Source: Planctomycetota bacterium (GTDB taxonomy: Bacteria; Planctomycetota; UBA1135; GCA-002686595). Taken from it: DNA of 64,000 bases. A model generated the notes under the pieces. The model did not search any database. It had not been told where the DNA came from and saw only the letters and a list, made by a program, of their open reading frames with translations. This document shows, one piece after another, positions 35,284 through 44,101 of the stretch. A program made the position numbers and the translations under genes. Every line of letters begins with the position of its first letter. Position 1 is the first letter of the stretch. The stretch spans positions 186,001 to 250,000 of the forward strand of contig JAEUHY010000036.1 in assembly GCA_016795325.1 (NCBI GenBank), read 5' to 3'.

Positions 35284-35326
35284 AAAAAAAGCAGCTGGGA
35301 GGCTCTCCTGCGAGATGCCTCCCAGC
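35284..35326 (-). terminator. Rho-independent terminator of the P-domain gene
   Basis: On the minus strand a perfect 10-bp GC-rich stem (GCTGGGAGGC at 35294-35303 paired with GCCTCCCAGC at 35317-35326) with a 13-base loop is followed by TGC and seven T residues (the A-run at 35284-35290). It lies 68 bases after the stop of the minus-strand gene ending at 35394. It is the only canonical intrinsic terminator seen in the window. Confidence 0.9.
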
Positions 35327-35393
35327 CGCTTCTAGAATTCAGCCTGGCGTGCCGCGCTCCGAGTGAGCGCTGGCCGCGCAGCGCCGTCGTCGA

Positions 35394-37253
35394 TCAGGGC
35401 AGGTACGTGAGCCGCACGCCCTGGGTCATGATCGAGTTCTTGCACGAACCCGTGTCGCGGTACCAGCCCTGCAGGTCGACCGTGTCGCCGGCGAGGAACG
35501 GGTTGCCGGGAGCGGTCGGGTTGGCGAGTTGGTACGCGTTCCAGTCCTGGACGAGCGAGCCGTCGCACTGGCCGATCGTGCCGCCGCTGGTCTGCACGGG
35601 CAGACGCTGGATCGGGTTGAGGATGCAGCGACGGCTGTTGCCGCCCGGGCACCACGGAACGTTGATCTGACCGCCGATGCCGTAGATCAGCAGACCGCTG
35701 CGGTCGCCGTCGACGTTGGAGACCGTCAACACGCAGCTGTTGCTGTGCGAGACGTTCGGCGCGCCCGTGACGTTGATCGTCGGGACGCAACCGGCGAGCG
35801 AGCCCGGCGCCTGCGGCACGCAGAACGTGCTCTGCGCGCCGTTGTCGTCGAAGCACAACTGCCAGCTGCCGAGCGCGCCCGAGTCGCCGCCGGCCCAGTC
35901 GTAGATCGTGAGCGTCCACGTGCCCGAGCTGACCGGAATGGCGCTGAGCGGCGTGTTGAAGATGCCCTGCGCGCCCGAAGTCCAGCCGCCGAAGCTCTGG
36001 TCGTAGTCGCCGTTCGGGATGTTCGACGTCCCGGGGCAGGTCACCGGCCAAGCTTGGCCGGCCGACTCGTAGATCGAGTACGCGCCGTTGAAGTCGCAGT
36101 TGAGACCTGCGCCAGAACCCGTGGAGCCCAGGCGGTGCACGAGGTTGTGATTCGCGCCGGTCGGGTCGGTGAGGACCATGAACAGGTCGCCGGCCCAGGT
36201 GTGCTCGGTCGAGAAGCTCAGGTCAACCTTGAGCAGTTGCGTCGCGCCCGTCGGCACGTTGACCGTGTAGCTCGACACGAACGGCGTCGCCGGCAACGTC
36301 GTCGGCCAAACGGCGCCCGTTCCGCCCGTGCCCGACGCCGGAACCAGACCACCCGCGCCGCCCGCCACGCAGAACGCCGTCGGCGGAGGCGCCGCAACGT
36401 CGAAGGTCTGGCTCGCCGAGAAGGCGGACGTGGCCGGGGTCGCGACGCGGACGCGCCACGTGTGCGTTCCGGGCGTGAGCAGCGGCGTCACGAACGAGGC
36501 GCCGACAACGTTCGTCACCACGCCGTCAACGTCGACGTCGTAGCTGGTGGCGCAACCGATCGCGTTCCAGGTGAGGGTCGCCGGGTTGGCGGACACAGAC
36601 GCGTTGGGCGGCGAGACGAGAGTCGGCGGCGCCGGCGGCAGAGGGACCGGGACGCCAAAGCACAGTTCCCAGCTCGTGAGAGAACCCTGGTCGCCACCGA
36701 CGAAGTCGTAGGCGTAGAGAGTCCACGTTCCGCCGCCGACCGGGATCGACTCGAGGTCGGTGTTCGCGGTGTTGGCGGGACCGGCGAAGCCGTTGAAGTT
36801 CTGCGTGTACGTGCCGTTGGCGGCGCCGGCTCCGGCGACGAGCGGCAGCGGGTTCACGCACGATTGCGAGGCCGCGACGATTTCGTAGTTGTTGCCGACC
36901 CAGTCGATGTTGGGGTCAGCCGCGCCGCCGCTGAACAGCGTGTGCAGCGTGCCGGGGTTGGCCGGGCTCTCGATGAACATGGTGACGTCGCCGCCCCACG
37001 TGTGGGTCAGGCCGTTGAGCTTGACGCTCCTCAGCACCTCGCCCACGCCGGGCGCCGTCGCGACGCCGGTGAACAGGCCGGGGTTCGGCGGAAGAGTTCC
37101 GGGGAACGTGCCGCCGCCGCCGCTGCCCGTCGCGGGGATCGGGCCGCCGGTGAAGGGGCCTTGGCACTGAGCGGTCGCGGTTTGGGGAACGAGTGCAGTT
37201 GCTGCGAGCGCAGCCGCGCTGCCGGCGCGCAAGACGTTGGAAACCAGTCGCAT
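35394..37253 (-). CDS. Secreted protein with two P-domain-like modules, an FN3-like module and the shared C-terminal domain
   Basis: The ATG at 37253 follows a GGAG ribosome-binding site; the longer open frame upstream has no signal peptide. The 619-residue product has a signal peptide (about 1-29, ending TATAQ). Module 1 (about 50-195) has the proprotein-convertase P-domain pattern (LNGLTHTWGGDVTMFIESPA ... GTWTLYAYDFVGGDQGSLTS then WELCF). An FN3/Ig-like segment follows (TLTWNAIGCATSYDVDVDGV). Module 2 (about 300-470) repeats the P-domain pattern (STEHTWAGDLFMVLTDPTGA ... WTLTIYDWAGGDSGALGSWQ). The Cys-containing C-terminal domain shared with five other proteins ends the chain. No protease domain is present; a surface adhesive role is likely. 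Confidence 0.85.
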   Translation of the reverse strand: MRLVSNVLRAGSAAALAATALVPQTATAQCQGPFTGGPIPATGSGGGGTFPGTLPPNPGLFTGVATAPGVGEVLRSVKLNGLTHTWGGDVTMFIESPANPGTLHTLFSGGAADPNIDWVGNNYEIVAASQSCVNPLPLVAGAGAANGTYTQNFNGFAGPANTANTDLESIPVGGGTWTLYAYDFVGGDQGSLTSWELCFGVPVPLPPAPPTLVSPPNASVSANPATLTWNAIGCATSYDVDVDGVVTNVVGASFVTPLLTPGTHTWRVRVATPATSAFSASQTFDVAAPPPTAFCVAGGAGGLVPASGTGGTGAVWPTTLPATPFVSSYTVNVPTGATQLLKVDLSFSTEHTWAGDLFMVLTDPTGANHNLVHRLGSTGSGAGLNCDFNGAYSIYESAGQAWPVTCPGTSNIPNGDYDQSFGGWTSGAQGIFNTPLSAIPVSSGTWTLTIYDWAGGDSGALGSWQLCFDDNGAQSTFCVPQAPGSLAGCVPTINVTGAPNVSHSNSCVLTVSNVDGDRSGLLIYGIGGQINVPWCPGGNSRRCILNPIQRLPVQTSGGTIGQCDGSLVQDWNAYQLANPTAPGNPFLAGDTVDLQGWYRDTGSCKNSIMTQGVRLTYLP

Positions 37254-38534
37254 GAGCAAAACTCCGTAGTTGCGAAAACGAGGAAAGCAGGAGGAACAGC
37301 CGAGCGCGCGGGCGCCGCGAGATGCGTGCAACGCGTCGGCGCGGTCACGCGGCTTTTGGGGGCAAGCGCGTGGCGCTCATCAAGCCTACGCCAAATTTGG
37401 GAAACCGCGGCCTTCGCGCACAAATCCGACTTCCTGAATCTTGCGGCCGGCGCCGGACCTTCCCGGCAACTGGACGCGGAGGCTCCACGCAGCACTTGCT
37501 TCAGATTTCCGTCGCGTCCCAGGCCCGAAACACGCGCAGCAGTGCGTGGATTTTCGCAGGCGGCGACGCACCGAAGCGCACCCAGCGCAGGCAGCGAATG
37601 CGCGCCAGGAACAGGTTGCCGATCTGGAGGCGTTGGTCCGCACGCTGATGTTCGTGAACCCGTAGCTGAACCCGCCTGCGGGCGTGGCGTCCGCGTGCGA
37701 AACACCGAGCAGGTCCGAGAGCGGCGCTTGGTCGGGATCACCACGTGGCCTCACGTCCCCCCGCGCTCATCAGCTGACCCATCACGGCGTGCTCGGGCCC
37801 CGGCCTCAGCCAGGCGCGCCACCGTCGTCCCCAACCGCGAGCCCGCTCGCGGTGCGCCGTGCCACGGCGCTCCCGCTCCCGCTCGCAGTGCTCGAGCTGG
37901 CGCGAGTTCCTGCGGCGCGTGTTCGCCATCGAATCAGCCCGCGTGGCCGCATCGCGGCGGCGCTCGCGGACTCAGCGCAGGGCCCCTTCCGCAACGAAGC
38001 CCGAGCTTCCGTGCGATTCGTCGCTGCGCGACGAGCGAGGGCTCGCACCTCACCGCCCGTTGTCGTCCGCAACGTCCTCGCGCGTCTCGACCACTCGACC
38101 GAGCCGACGCGCGCCGCAACTCGTTGGAGGCCGCTCGTGCGAACAGTTCGGTCCCGCGTCTCGCACGGCGGAGCAGAGCTCTCGCCCGCGCTCCGCGCTG
38201 ACGATCAGGCGCGGTCGTACTCCACACGAGCCGATCCACAGCCCCACCACAACTCGCTCGGCTTGCTCTCGACGACGACTTCCTTCGGCGGAAATCATCC
38301 GCTTGGAGGTCCGACGCGGCGACGCGAAGCGGGCGATCGAAACGGGCTGAAGCCAGGAGCTTGCAGTCGATGCAGGACTGGAAGCGTGGCGTGCGACTCG
38401 CTCGGGCGCCGGCCCGGAAAGCACGTCTCGGCGTGATCGACAGTCCGAGTTGCGAGCTCACGCCGCCGCACCCGGAGCGTCGCCAGTACACTCGTTCGCG
38501 GCGGGCGTGAATTCTTGGTCGAGAGACATAGGTC
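37254..38534. other. 1.3-kb gap with decayed coding traces and repeat copies
   Basis: No intact gene. On the minus strand around 37538-37740 two frames show coding-like composition (DATPAGGFSYGFTNISVRTN, then in another frame QIGNLFLARIRCLRWVRFG and KIHALLRVFRAWDATEI), suggesting a frameshifted remnant of an unrecognised gene. Positions about 38215-38315 are a short-box copy with a clean hairpin core (GCGGA-AATCA-TCCGC) and a following TTGGAGGTCCG. It lies about 220 bases before the next gene. The remainder shows nothing identifiable. Confidence 0.4.
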
Positions 38535-40349
38535 ATGTTCACAGACAGCTCTTCTGCGTTCCTCCTTGGTCGCGCCAGGCCGGTCGAGTCGACGCCCCAG
38601 GTGCACGCTCGTCGCTGTGATCTCGAGCGCGCTCGCCGTGCGCTGCGCCTAGGAATTGCGGCGACTGCGCTGGCCTGCATGGCGTCCGCTCAGAGCGACG
38701 TGTCGCTCGTGAGTCGGTCCACAGGCGGGGTCGCAGCGAACGGAACTTGCGGCAACGCGGCGCTCTCCGCGGACGGCCGCTTCGTTTCCTTCACCAGCCT
38801 TGCGAGCACTCTCGCGCCCAACGACACGAACGCCAGGTTCGACGTCTTCGTGCACGATCGACAGTCCGGCGTCACCCAGCGCGCGAGCGTCAGCACCGCG
38901 GGCCTTCAGGGTTCCGAGCACAGTCTGCACAGCTCGCTTTCCGCCGACGGACGTTTCGTGGCGTTCGACAGCGATGCGAGCACGCTGATAGTAGGCGACA
39001 ACAACAGTCGAACCGACGTGTTCGTGCGCGACATGCAAACGAGCGTCACCACGCTGGTGAGCGCGACGCCCTCGGGGTCTCCGGGGAACGACTGGAGTGA
39101 GTACCCGTCGATCTCCGACGATGGCCGCTTGATCGCCTTCGCCAGCAGCGCGGGCAATCTTGTGCCTGGCGACACGAATTCCACGGCGGATGTGTTCGTT
39201 CGCGATCTGCTGACCAACGTCACCACGCGCGTGAGCGTCGGCCCGGTCGGCGCGCAGGCGAACGCCGGCAGCTCGAGCGCCGCGATTTCCGCCGACGGGC
39301 GCCACGTCGCGTTCAGCAGCGTGGCGACCAATCTGGTCGCAGGCGGTCCGACCTTCGGCTCGCAGATCTACGTTCACGACCGGCAGACGGGCGTGACGCT
39401 GCTCGCCAGCGCGAGCAGCGTCGGCGCGCCGGGCAACGATGACAGCTACTGGCCGTCGCTCTCCGCCGACGGAAGTTCTGTCGCGTTCCGAAGCTTGGCG
39501 ACCAATCTCATCGCGAGCGATACGAACGGGCACCAGGACATCTTCGTGCACGACTTCGCGACAGGCCTCACGACCTGCGTCTCGGTCAGTTCGAACGGCG
39601 CGGCGTCGAACCAAGCCTCGTGGTTCCCGTCGATCTCCGCGAACGGCCGACACGTCGCCTTCGACAGCCTCGCGAACAACTTGGTTTCCGGAGACACCAA
39701 CGGGCAACTGGATGTCTTCGTGCACGATCGCCAGACCGGCGTCACCACGCGCCGGAGCGTATCGGCAAGCGGCGCGCAAGCGTCGCTCGCCTCGTCGTGG
39801 CCGTCGATTTCGGCGAACGGCGCGCACATTGCGTTCGCGAGCGTGGCGAACAATCTGGTCGTCGGGGATGTGAACGGGCAGTCGGACATCTTCGTCAGCG
39901 GCCCGAACATGGCCTGCTCAGCGCCGACGACGTACTGCACCGCCAAAACCAACTCGCAGTCATGCACGCCGGCGATTTCCTTCACGGGGATGCCCTCGAG
40001 CAGCGGCGCGAGTGCTTTTCAGATCCTCGGATCGGCGTTCTTGAACCAGAAGTCGGGGCTGCTGTTCTACGGACCACTGCCGGCCGCGGCGCCGTTCCAG
40101 GGCGGGTTCCTGTGCGTCGCCAATCCGATCACGCGCACGCCGGTTCAATCCTCGGGCGGAAGTCTCACGGGTTCGGACTGCACGGGGGCCTACTCCTTCG
40201 ATTTCGGCGCGCGCATCGTGTCGGGCATCGACCCGAGCCTGACCGCGGGCGCCGTGGTCCACACGCAGTATTGGGCGCGCGACCCCGCCGACCCGACAGG
40301 CTTCAACACGAGCTACTCGAACGCGTTGAGCTTGCAGATCTGCCCCTGA
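38535..40349 (+). CDS. Secreted TolB/PD40-type propeller protein with shared C-terminal domain
   Basis: The 604-residue protein has an unusually long n-region before its signal helix (LRLGIAATALACMASAQS, ending near residue 54). Residues about 60-455 are eight to nine TolB/PD40-like blades with the consensus SADGRFVAFxSxATNLV, then DTNGxxDVFVRDxxTGxTT and a V-S-V-S-G step; DTN turns recur in nearly every blade. The shared Cys-containing domain occupies about residues 460-604. It is paralogous to the proteins at 44102 and 52446. Such proteins are predicted surface-exposed binding propellers; no enzymatic motif is seen. Start: ATG 38535; a shorter start inside the n-region cannot be excluded. 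Confidence 0.8.
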   Translation: MFTDSSSAFLLGRARPVESTPQVHARRCDLERARRALRLGIAATALACMASAQSDVSLVSRSTGGVAANGTCGNAALSADGRFVSFTSLASTLAPNDTNARFDVFVHDRQSGVTQRASVSTAGLQGSEHSLHSSLSADGRFVAFDSDASTLIVGDNNSRTDVFVRDMQTSVTTLVSATPSGSPGNDWSEYPSISDDGRLIAFASSAGNLVPGDTNSTADVFVRDLLTNVTTRVSVGPVGAQANAGSSSAAISADGRHVAFSSVATNLVAGGPTFGSQIYVHDRQTGVTLLASASSVGAPGNDDSYWPSLSADGSSVAFRSLATNLIASDTNGHQDIFVHDFATGLTTCVSVSSNGAASNQASWFPSISANGRHVAFDSLANNLVSGDTNGQLDVFVHDRQTGVTTRRSVSASGAQASLASSWPSISANGAHIAFASVANNLVVGDVNGQSDIFVSGPNMACSAPTTYCTAKTNSQSCTPAISFTGMPSSSGASAFQILGSAFLNQKSGLLFYGPLPAAAPFQGGFLCVANPITRTPVQSSGGSLTGSDCTGAYSFDFGARIVSGIDPSLTAGAVVHTQYWARDPADPTGFNTSYSNALSLQICP

Positions 40350-40974
40350 TCTGCGTGCCGCGGCGGCGGCGCCGACTTCGCAAAACTGCTTGTGCGGATC
40401 CGACGCTGCGCACGCAGTCGTCGCCTCGGGCGCTTGGCTCCTTTCGCGGTTCGGTACACCGCGCCGCAACGCGCGACGGACCGTGCTCGTCGCGCAACGG
40501 CTCCGGCGTTGTTCGCCCAAGCACGAGCGTGGGACTCGCGGCGCACTCAGCCGCTCGCGTTCGCAAGCGGCGTCGTAGCGCCTCTCGCTGCGCCGTTCGC
40601 GGTGTTCGCGCACCTTCGCAGGCTCGAGCTGAGCGAGCTGGCTCGGCGCTGGAATGGCCCCGAACTTTTGGTTCGGTCGTGACCGCCTGCGCAGCCGCCG
40701 CTTGGATCCATGTAGCGATCGTTTTGTGGACGAGTTGTGTTCGCGCCGCTCCAGCGCACAGCTTCTCGAACCGTTGCAGGCCCACTCTCGGCCGCCGCGC
40801 AACGCCTCGCGCTCTCGCCGAACGGCCGCAGGATCTGCGGCCACGAACGCCACTGGTTGGACTGCGCGTCGGCAGTCGGCGAACTCGCAACGTGCGTTCG
40901 ACGACGGCCGCTTCCAGCGAAGTCCGTTGCTCGGAGTTCTTCTCCACCCAGCGCTCACGACGCGCGCGCGACGA
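40350..40974. other. 625-bp gap between convergent genes
   Basis: No credible gene and no intrinsic terminator. A diverged short-box trace (TTCGACGACGGCCGCTTCCA, then GCGAAGTCCGTTGCTCGG) is present at about 40893-40940. Other segments are GC-rich and featureless. Confidence 0.35.
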
Positions 40975-42390
40975 TCAGCGGCCGGCGCGCGAGTCGGTTG
41001 CGGGCGGCCCGAGTTCGAGCTCGAACGAGGGAGCGTGCGGCGCTTCGAAGCGCACGGGTGAAGCCACGCCGAGGCGTGAGCGCCGTCTTGGAAGCGCGAC
41101 GTAGCTGCCGGGAGCGGGTGCGTTCCACTCGTTGGCCGAAATCCAGAGCGAATCGCTCGGCGCAGGCGCGATCTGCTCGCCCAGTGAGCTCCAGCGCGAT
41201 TGGCTCGAATCGCGAGCTTCGCTCGGCCGTTCGCGCGAGAGTGCAAGCCAGTTGAGATTGGGCAGCGTCGGCAGAAGCTCGTACTCGCGCTGGAAGTCGA
41301 ACGCTTCGGCGCCCGGCTGTGGCGAGCGCAGTCGGACGGCGACCGGAACGGACAGGCGCGGTTCGAAACTCACGTCGAGCGTCGGACCAAGCTGCAACTC
41401 GACGGCGGCCGTGTAGGCCTTGTCCGGCGGGAAGCCGGACGCGAGAAAGAGCCGGGTCCATCCCGGCGCGAGTCCGCGGACCGTTGCGTCATTCGCGTCG
41501 GGGCCCACCGACACCGATTGCGCGGCGCCACCACCCTGCAGCGGCATCGCCAAGACGTTCGTGGGAACGTTCGTCCCGAGCACAGCGCGGTTGAAAACGA
41601 TGCGCACGCTGCAGCCATCGGCAAGACGCAACTCGACGTTGCGCTGCGCTCGGAGGTGCTCGACTTCGATGCGCTGCTCTTCGCCGTCCGCGTAGCCGCC
41701 GCACGTTGCGCGGAGCACGTACTCCCCGACGTCCAAGGTCAGTTGGAAGCGACCCGCGCGGTCCGACGTCGCCTCCCAACTCTCGGGGAAATCATCGCGC
41801 GCACTCTGCTCCTCGGCGCGGACCTTCGCGCCCGCGATCGGCAAGTCCATGGAGTCCAGCACGACTCCAGAGATCTCGACCTGCGACTTCATGCGGAACA
41901 CGACGGCGCGCGCGTTCGAGCGAACGAAACGCTCGCTGCGCTCGAGCCTGTAGCCGTCCGCGAAAGGCGCGAGCTCCCACGCATGCGGCTCGAGATCCAC
42001 GAGCGCAAACTCGCCGCCGGCGTGGAACGCGACGTCCCACACACGCTCCTCGGCGAAGGCGTTGCTCGCGTCTTTGCGAATGCCGCGGATGCCGAAGTTC
42101 TCGATCGCACGGCCGCGTGCGTCGCGCACCACGCCCAAGAGCGTGAGGCGCGCTGGGGCGTCCGCGGCAAGCGGAGCGATCTCGACGCGCTCGGCGCTCT
42201 CTCGCGCTGGCGCGGCGTCGGGCGCAACCGACAGCGGCTCGGGCGCCTCGAGCCGGCTCGGCACCGGCGCCGCTGCGATCGAGGCCGGCTCGCGCGTCGA
42301 GCCAACGCTTTCGCTCGACGCACCGTCACTGGCGATCCAGACCAGCAGCACAACCAAACCGACGAGCAACAGCGCGAGCAGCCGCTTCAT
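40975..42390 (-). CDS. Membrane-anchored CarboxypepD_reg-like protein
   Basis: The 471-residue protein begins MKRLLALLLVGLVVLLVWIA, a signal anchor, then an Ala/Ser/Glu-rich linker of about 55 residues. The folded part starts with ARLTLLGVVRDARGRAIENF and continues with VEISGVVLDSMDLPIAGAKV, both typical carboxypeptidase-regulatory-like beta-sandwich units, followed by further strand-rich sequence to the end. Like the 25873-28464 protein it lacks a sigma module and any enzyme motif. It is probably attached to the outer face of the cytoplasmic membrane. ATG start at 42390, 127 bases downstream of the lactonase-type gene in the same direction, so co-transcription is possible. Confidence 0.75.
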   Translation of the reverse strand: MKRLLALLLVGLVVLLVWIASDGASSESVGSTREPASIAAAPVPSRLEAPEPLSVAPDAAPARESAERVEIAPLAADAPARLTLLGVVRDARGRAIENFGIRGIRKDASNAFAEERVWDVAFHAGGEFALVDLEPHAWELAPFADGYRLERSERFVRSNARAVVFRMKSQVEISGVVLDSMDLPIAGAKVRAEEQSARDDFPESWEATSDRAGRFQLTLDVGEYVLRATCGGYADGEEQRIEVEHLRAQRNVELRLADGCSVRIVFNRAVLGTNVPTNVLAMPLQGGGAAQSVSVGPDANDATVRGLAPGWTRLFLASGFPPDKAYTAAVELQLGPTLDVSFEPRLSVPVAVRLRSPQPGAEAFDFQREYELLPTLPNLNWLALSRERPSEARDSSQSRWSSLGEQIAPAPSDSLWISANEWNAPAPGSYVALPRRRSRLGVASPVRFEAPHAPSFELELGPPATDSRAGR

Positions 42391-42517
42391 GGCGAGCTAA
42401 CTCGATCGTGTCGCAGCGCGGCTCGAAGGCCGCCGAAACGGACGGCGTGAGCGCACGTGCGCGGCCGCGCTGTCGGTCGGCGCTCGTTGTTCGCTCGAGC
42501 TTGCGTGGGAACGCTGT

Positions 42518-43651
42518 TCATCGGGCAGAAGCGCGCGCAAAGACGATGCAGATCGGCGCGGGCACGTTCACCACGCCGCGCGTTTGGAACGTGAGCTCGC
42601 CGCTCGTGGGATCCACGCGATGCACCGAAACCGTGTTCGAGTCCGCGCCCGCGGCGAGCAGCCAAGCGCCGTCGGGCGAGAGGTTGATGTTGCGCGGAAA
42701 GGCGCCGCGCACGGGCTGGAGCTGAATCGCTTCGAGCTGGGCCGTCGCAGGATCGGCGCGCAACACCGTCACCGTGTCGTGTCCACGATTGGAGCAGTAC
42801 ACGAAGCGGCCGCTGGGATGCACGACGATCTCGGCGGCGGAGTTGAAGGCCTCCTTGGACTTGAGCTCTTCGCTCAGCGTCGGAACGTTGGCGAGCAAAC
42901 GCGCGGCGCCGGCTTCCGCGTCCCAGGCATATGTAGTCACGGACAGCGAGAGTTCGTTGAGCAGGTAGACAAAGCGGCCGTCGGGCGAAAAGCGCAGATG
43001 GCGCGGGCCACCACCTGGGACGCTCGGAGCGAAGCCGTGGCGCTCGATCGACGGGCGCGCTTGGTCGACGCGATAGATCACGACGCCATCCAGCCCGAGG
43101 TCCGGCACGAGCGCGAAGCGGCCGTCGGGCGAGAAGCCGCACCAGTGCGGATGCGGAGCATCCTGTCGACCGGGCACGACCTTCGAACCGCCTTCGTGGC
43201 GCGTCACATGCGCCGCGCCGAGCCGGCCCTCGTCGTCCAACGGGAACAGGGCGACCGAACCTCGTCCGTAGTGCGCCGTGAGCACGAACTTGCCCGAGGG
43301 ATGCACCGCCAAGTGCGCCGCGCGGCCGTCGCCGGTCGGTGCGCTGCTCACCTGCGTGAGCACTCCTTCGGCGCCGATGGAGTACGCGACGACCGCCGGC
43401 CCTTCTTTGGGGTTCGCAGCGGCGTACAGCGTGCGGCGGCCTGGATGCAGCGCGAGGAACTCCGGCGCATCGATCTCGGCCGCCAACTCGACGGCTCCCA
43501 GCCGACCCGCACGCGCATCGAAGCTCGCGCGATAGATCCCGAGCGCGGTGGGTCCGTCCGTGCCGAAGTAGACCTGCCAGGTTTCGGCCGGGCCCTGCTG
43601 GGAACTTCCGGCCGCGGCCAGCAGAGCGGCAACGCACAAACTTGTAGCCAT
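42518..43651 (-). CDS. Lactonase-type seven-bladed propeller (6-phosphogluconolactonase YbhE-like), exported
   Basis: The 377-residue protein matches the YbhE/lactonase family along its length: TWQVYFGTDGPTALGIYRAS, EFLALHPGRRTLYAAANP, VHPSGKFVLTAHYGRGSVAL, PHPHWCGFSPDGRFALVPDL, GPRHLRFSPDGRFVYLLNEL, VVHPSGRFVYCSNRGHDTVT and RNINLSPDGAWLLAAGADSN. The conserved HPHWCGFSPDG and GPRH loops line the family's proposed active site. Unlike the E. coli enzyme it has an N-terminal signal peptide (MATSLCVAALLAAAGSSQQG), so it acts outside the cytosol and its substrate is probably a lactone other than 6-phosphogluconolactone. Complete and of normal length. Confidence 0.85.
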   Translation of the reverse strand: MATSLCVAALLAAAGSSQQGPAETWQVYFGTDGPTALGIYRASFDARAGRLGAVELAAEIDAPEFLALHPGRRTLYAAANPKEGPAVVAYSIGAEGVLTQVSSAPTGDGRAAHLAVHPSGKFVLTAHYGRGSVALFPLDDEGRLGAAHVTRHEGGSKVVPGRQDAPHPHWCGFSPDGRFALVPDLGLDGVVIYRVDQARPSIERHGFAPSVPGGGPRHLRFSPDGRFVYLLNELSLSVTTYAWDAEAGAARLLANVPTLSEELKSKEAFNSAAEIVVHPSGRFVYCSNRGHDTVTVLRADPATAQLEAIQLQPVRGAFPRNINLSPDGAWLLAAGADSNTVSVHRVDPTSGELTFQTRGVVNVPAPICIVFARASAR

Positions 43652-43684
43652 GCAGCGCGTCGTACCACGTCGGCGCGCTACCCG

Positions 43685-43834
43685 CTAGCGAAGCCGCGCG
43701 TTCTCGCCGCAGCCACGCGCAGGCACTTCGCGCACTTCGCCGCGCGCGGTTCGAAGGGCCAAGTCCGCTTCGGCTTCACACACCACTCGCGTGAGGCGAG
43801 CGTCGCCCGTGTTGTACCTCGCGGTCGTGGTCAT
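43685..43834 (-). CDS. Possible small protein (49 residues)
   Basis: A short frame from ATG 43834 is preceded by GAGGAG with 7 bases of spacing, a good ribosome-binding site. Codons follow the window's usual third-position GC bias (RLTRVVCEAEADLALRTARG, EVREVPARGCGENARLR). It has two Cys and no membrane segment. Immediately upstream, a second coding-like frame (VQLGGLSVEFARFHGACRLP, NCSDDHELECGVFVVANRRA, stop near 43850) has no visible start. The pair may be small genes or decayed remains of one larger gene. No family is recognised. The rest of this 450-bp gap holds nothing else. Confidence 0.25.
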   Translation of the reverse strand: MTTTARYNTGDARLTRVVCEAEADLALRTARGEVREVPARGCGENARLR

Positions 43835-44101
43835 GGTGCAGCTCCTCGCAAGCTCAGCTTCGCAGCGACGACGAGGTTGCTCTGCGATTCGCGACAACGA
43901 ATACGCCGCACTCCAGCTCGTGGTCGTCGGAGCAGTTGGGGAGCCGACACGCGCCATGGAAGCGCGCGAACTCGACGGACAATCCGCCGAGCTGCACCAC
44001 GTTGGCGTCGCGCGGGCGGAGCGAACGTGCACCCGGCGCAGACGTTCCGCGCTCGACTCCAAGCCAAGTCGCGGAGCTCTGCTGGCATCACCGCGCGAGC
44101 G

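Noticed and set aside
43831..44091. HNH endonuclease-like fragment
   Set aside because: The start (CAGC pair in a short basic protein) looked HNH-like, but no second Cys pair or HH motif follows in any frame.
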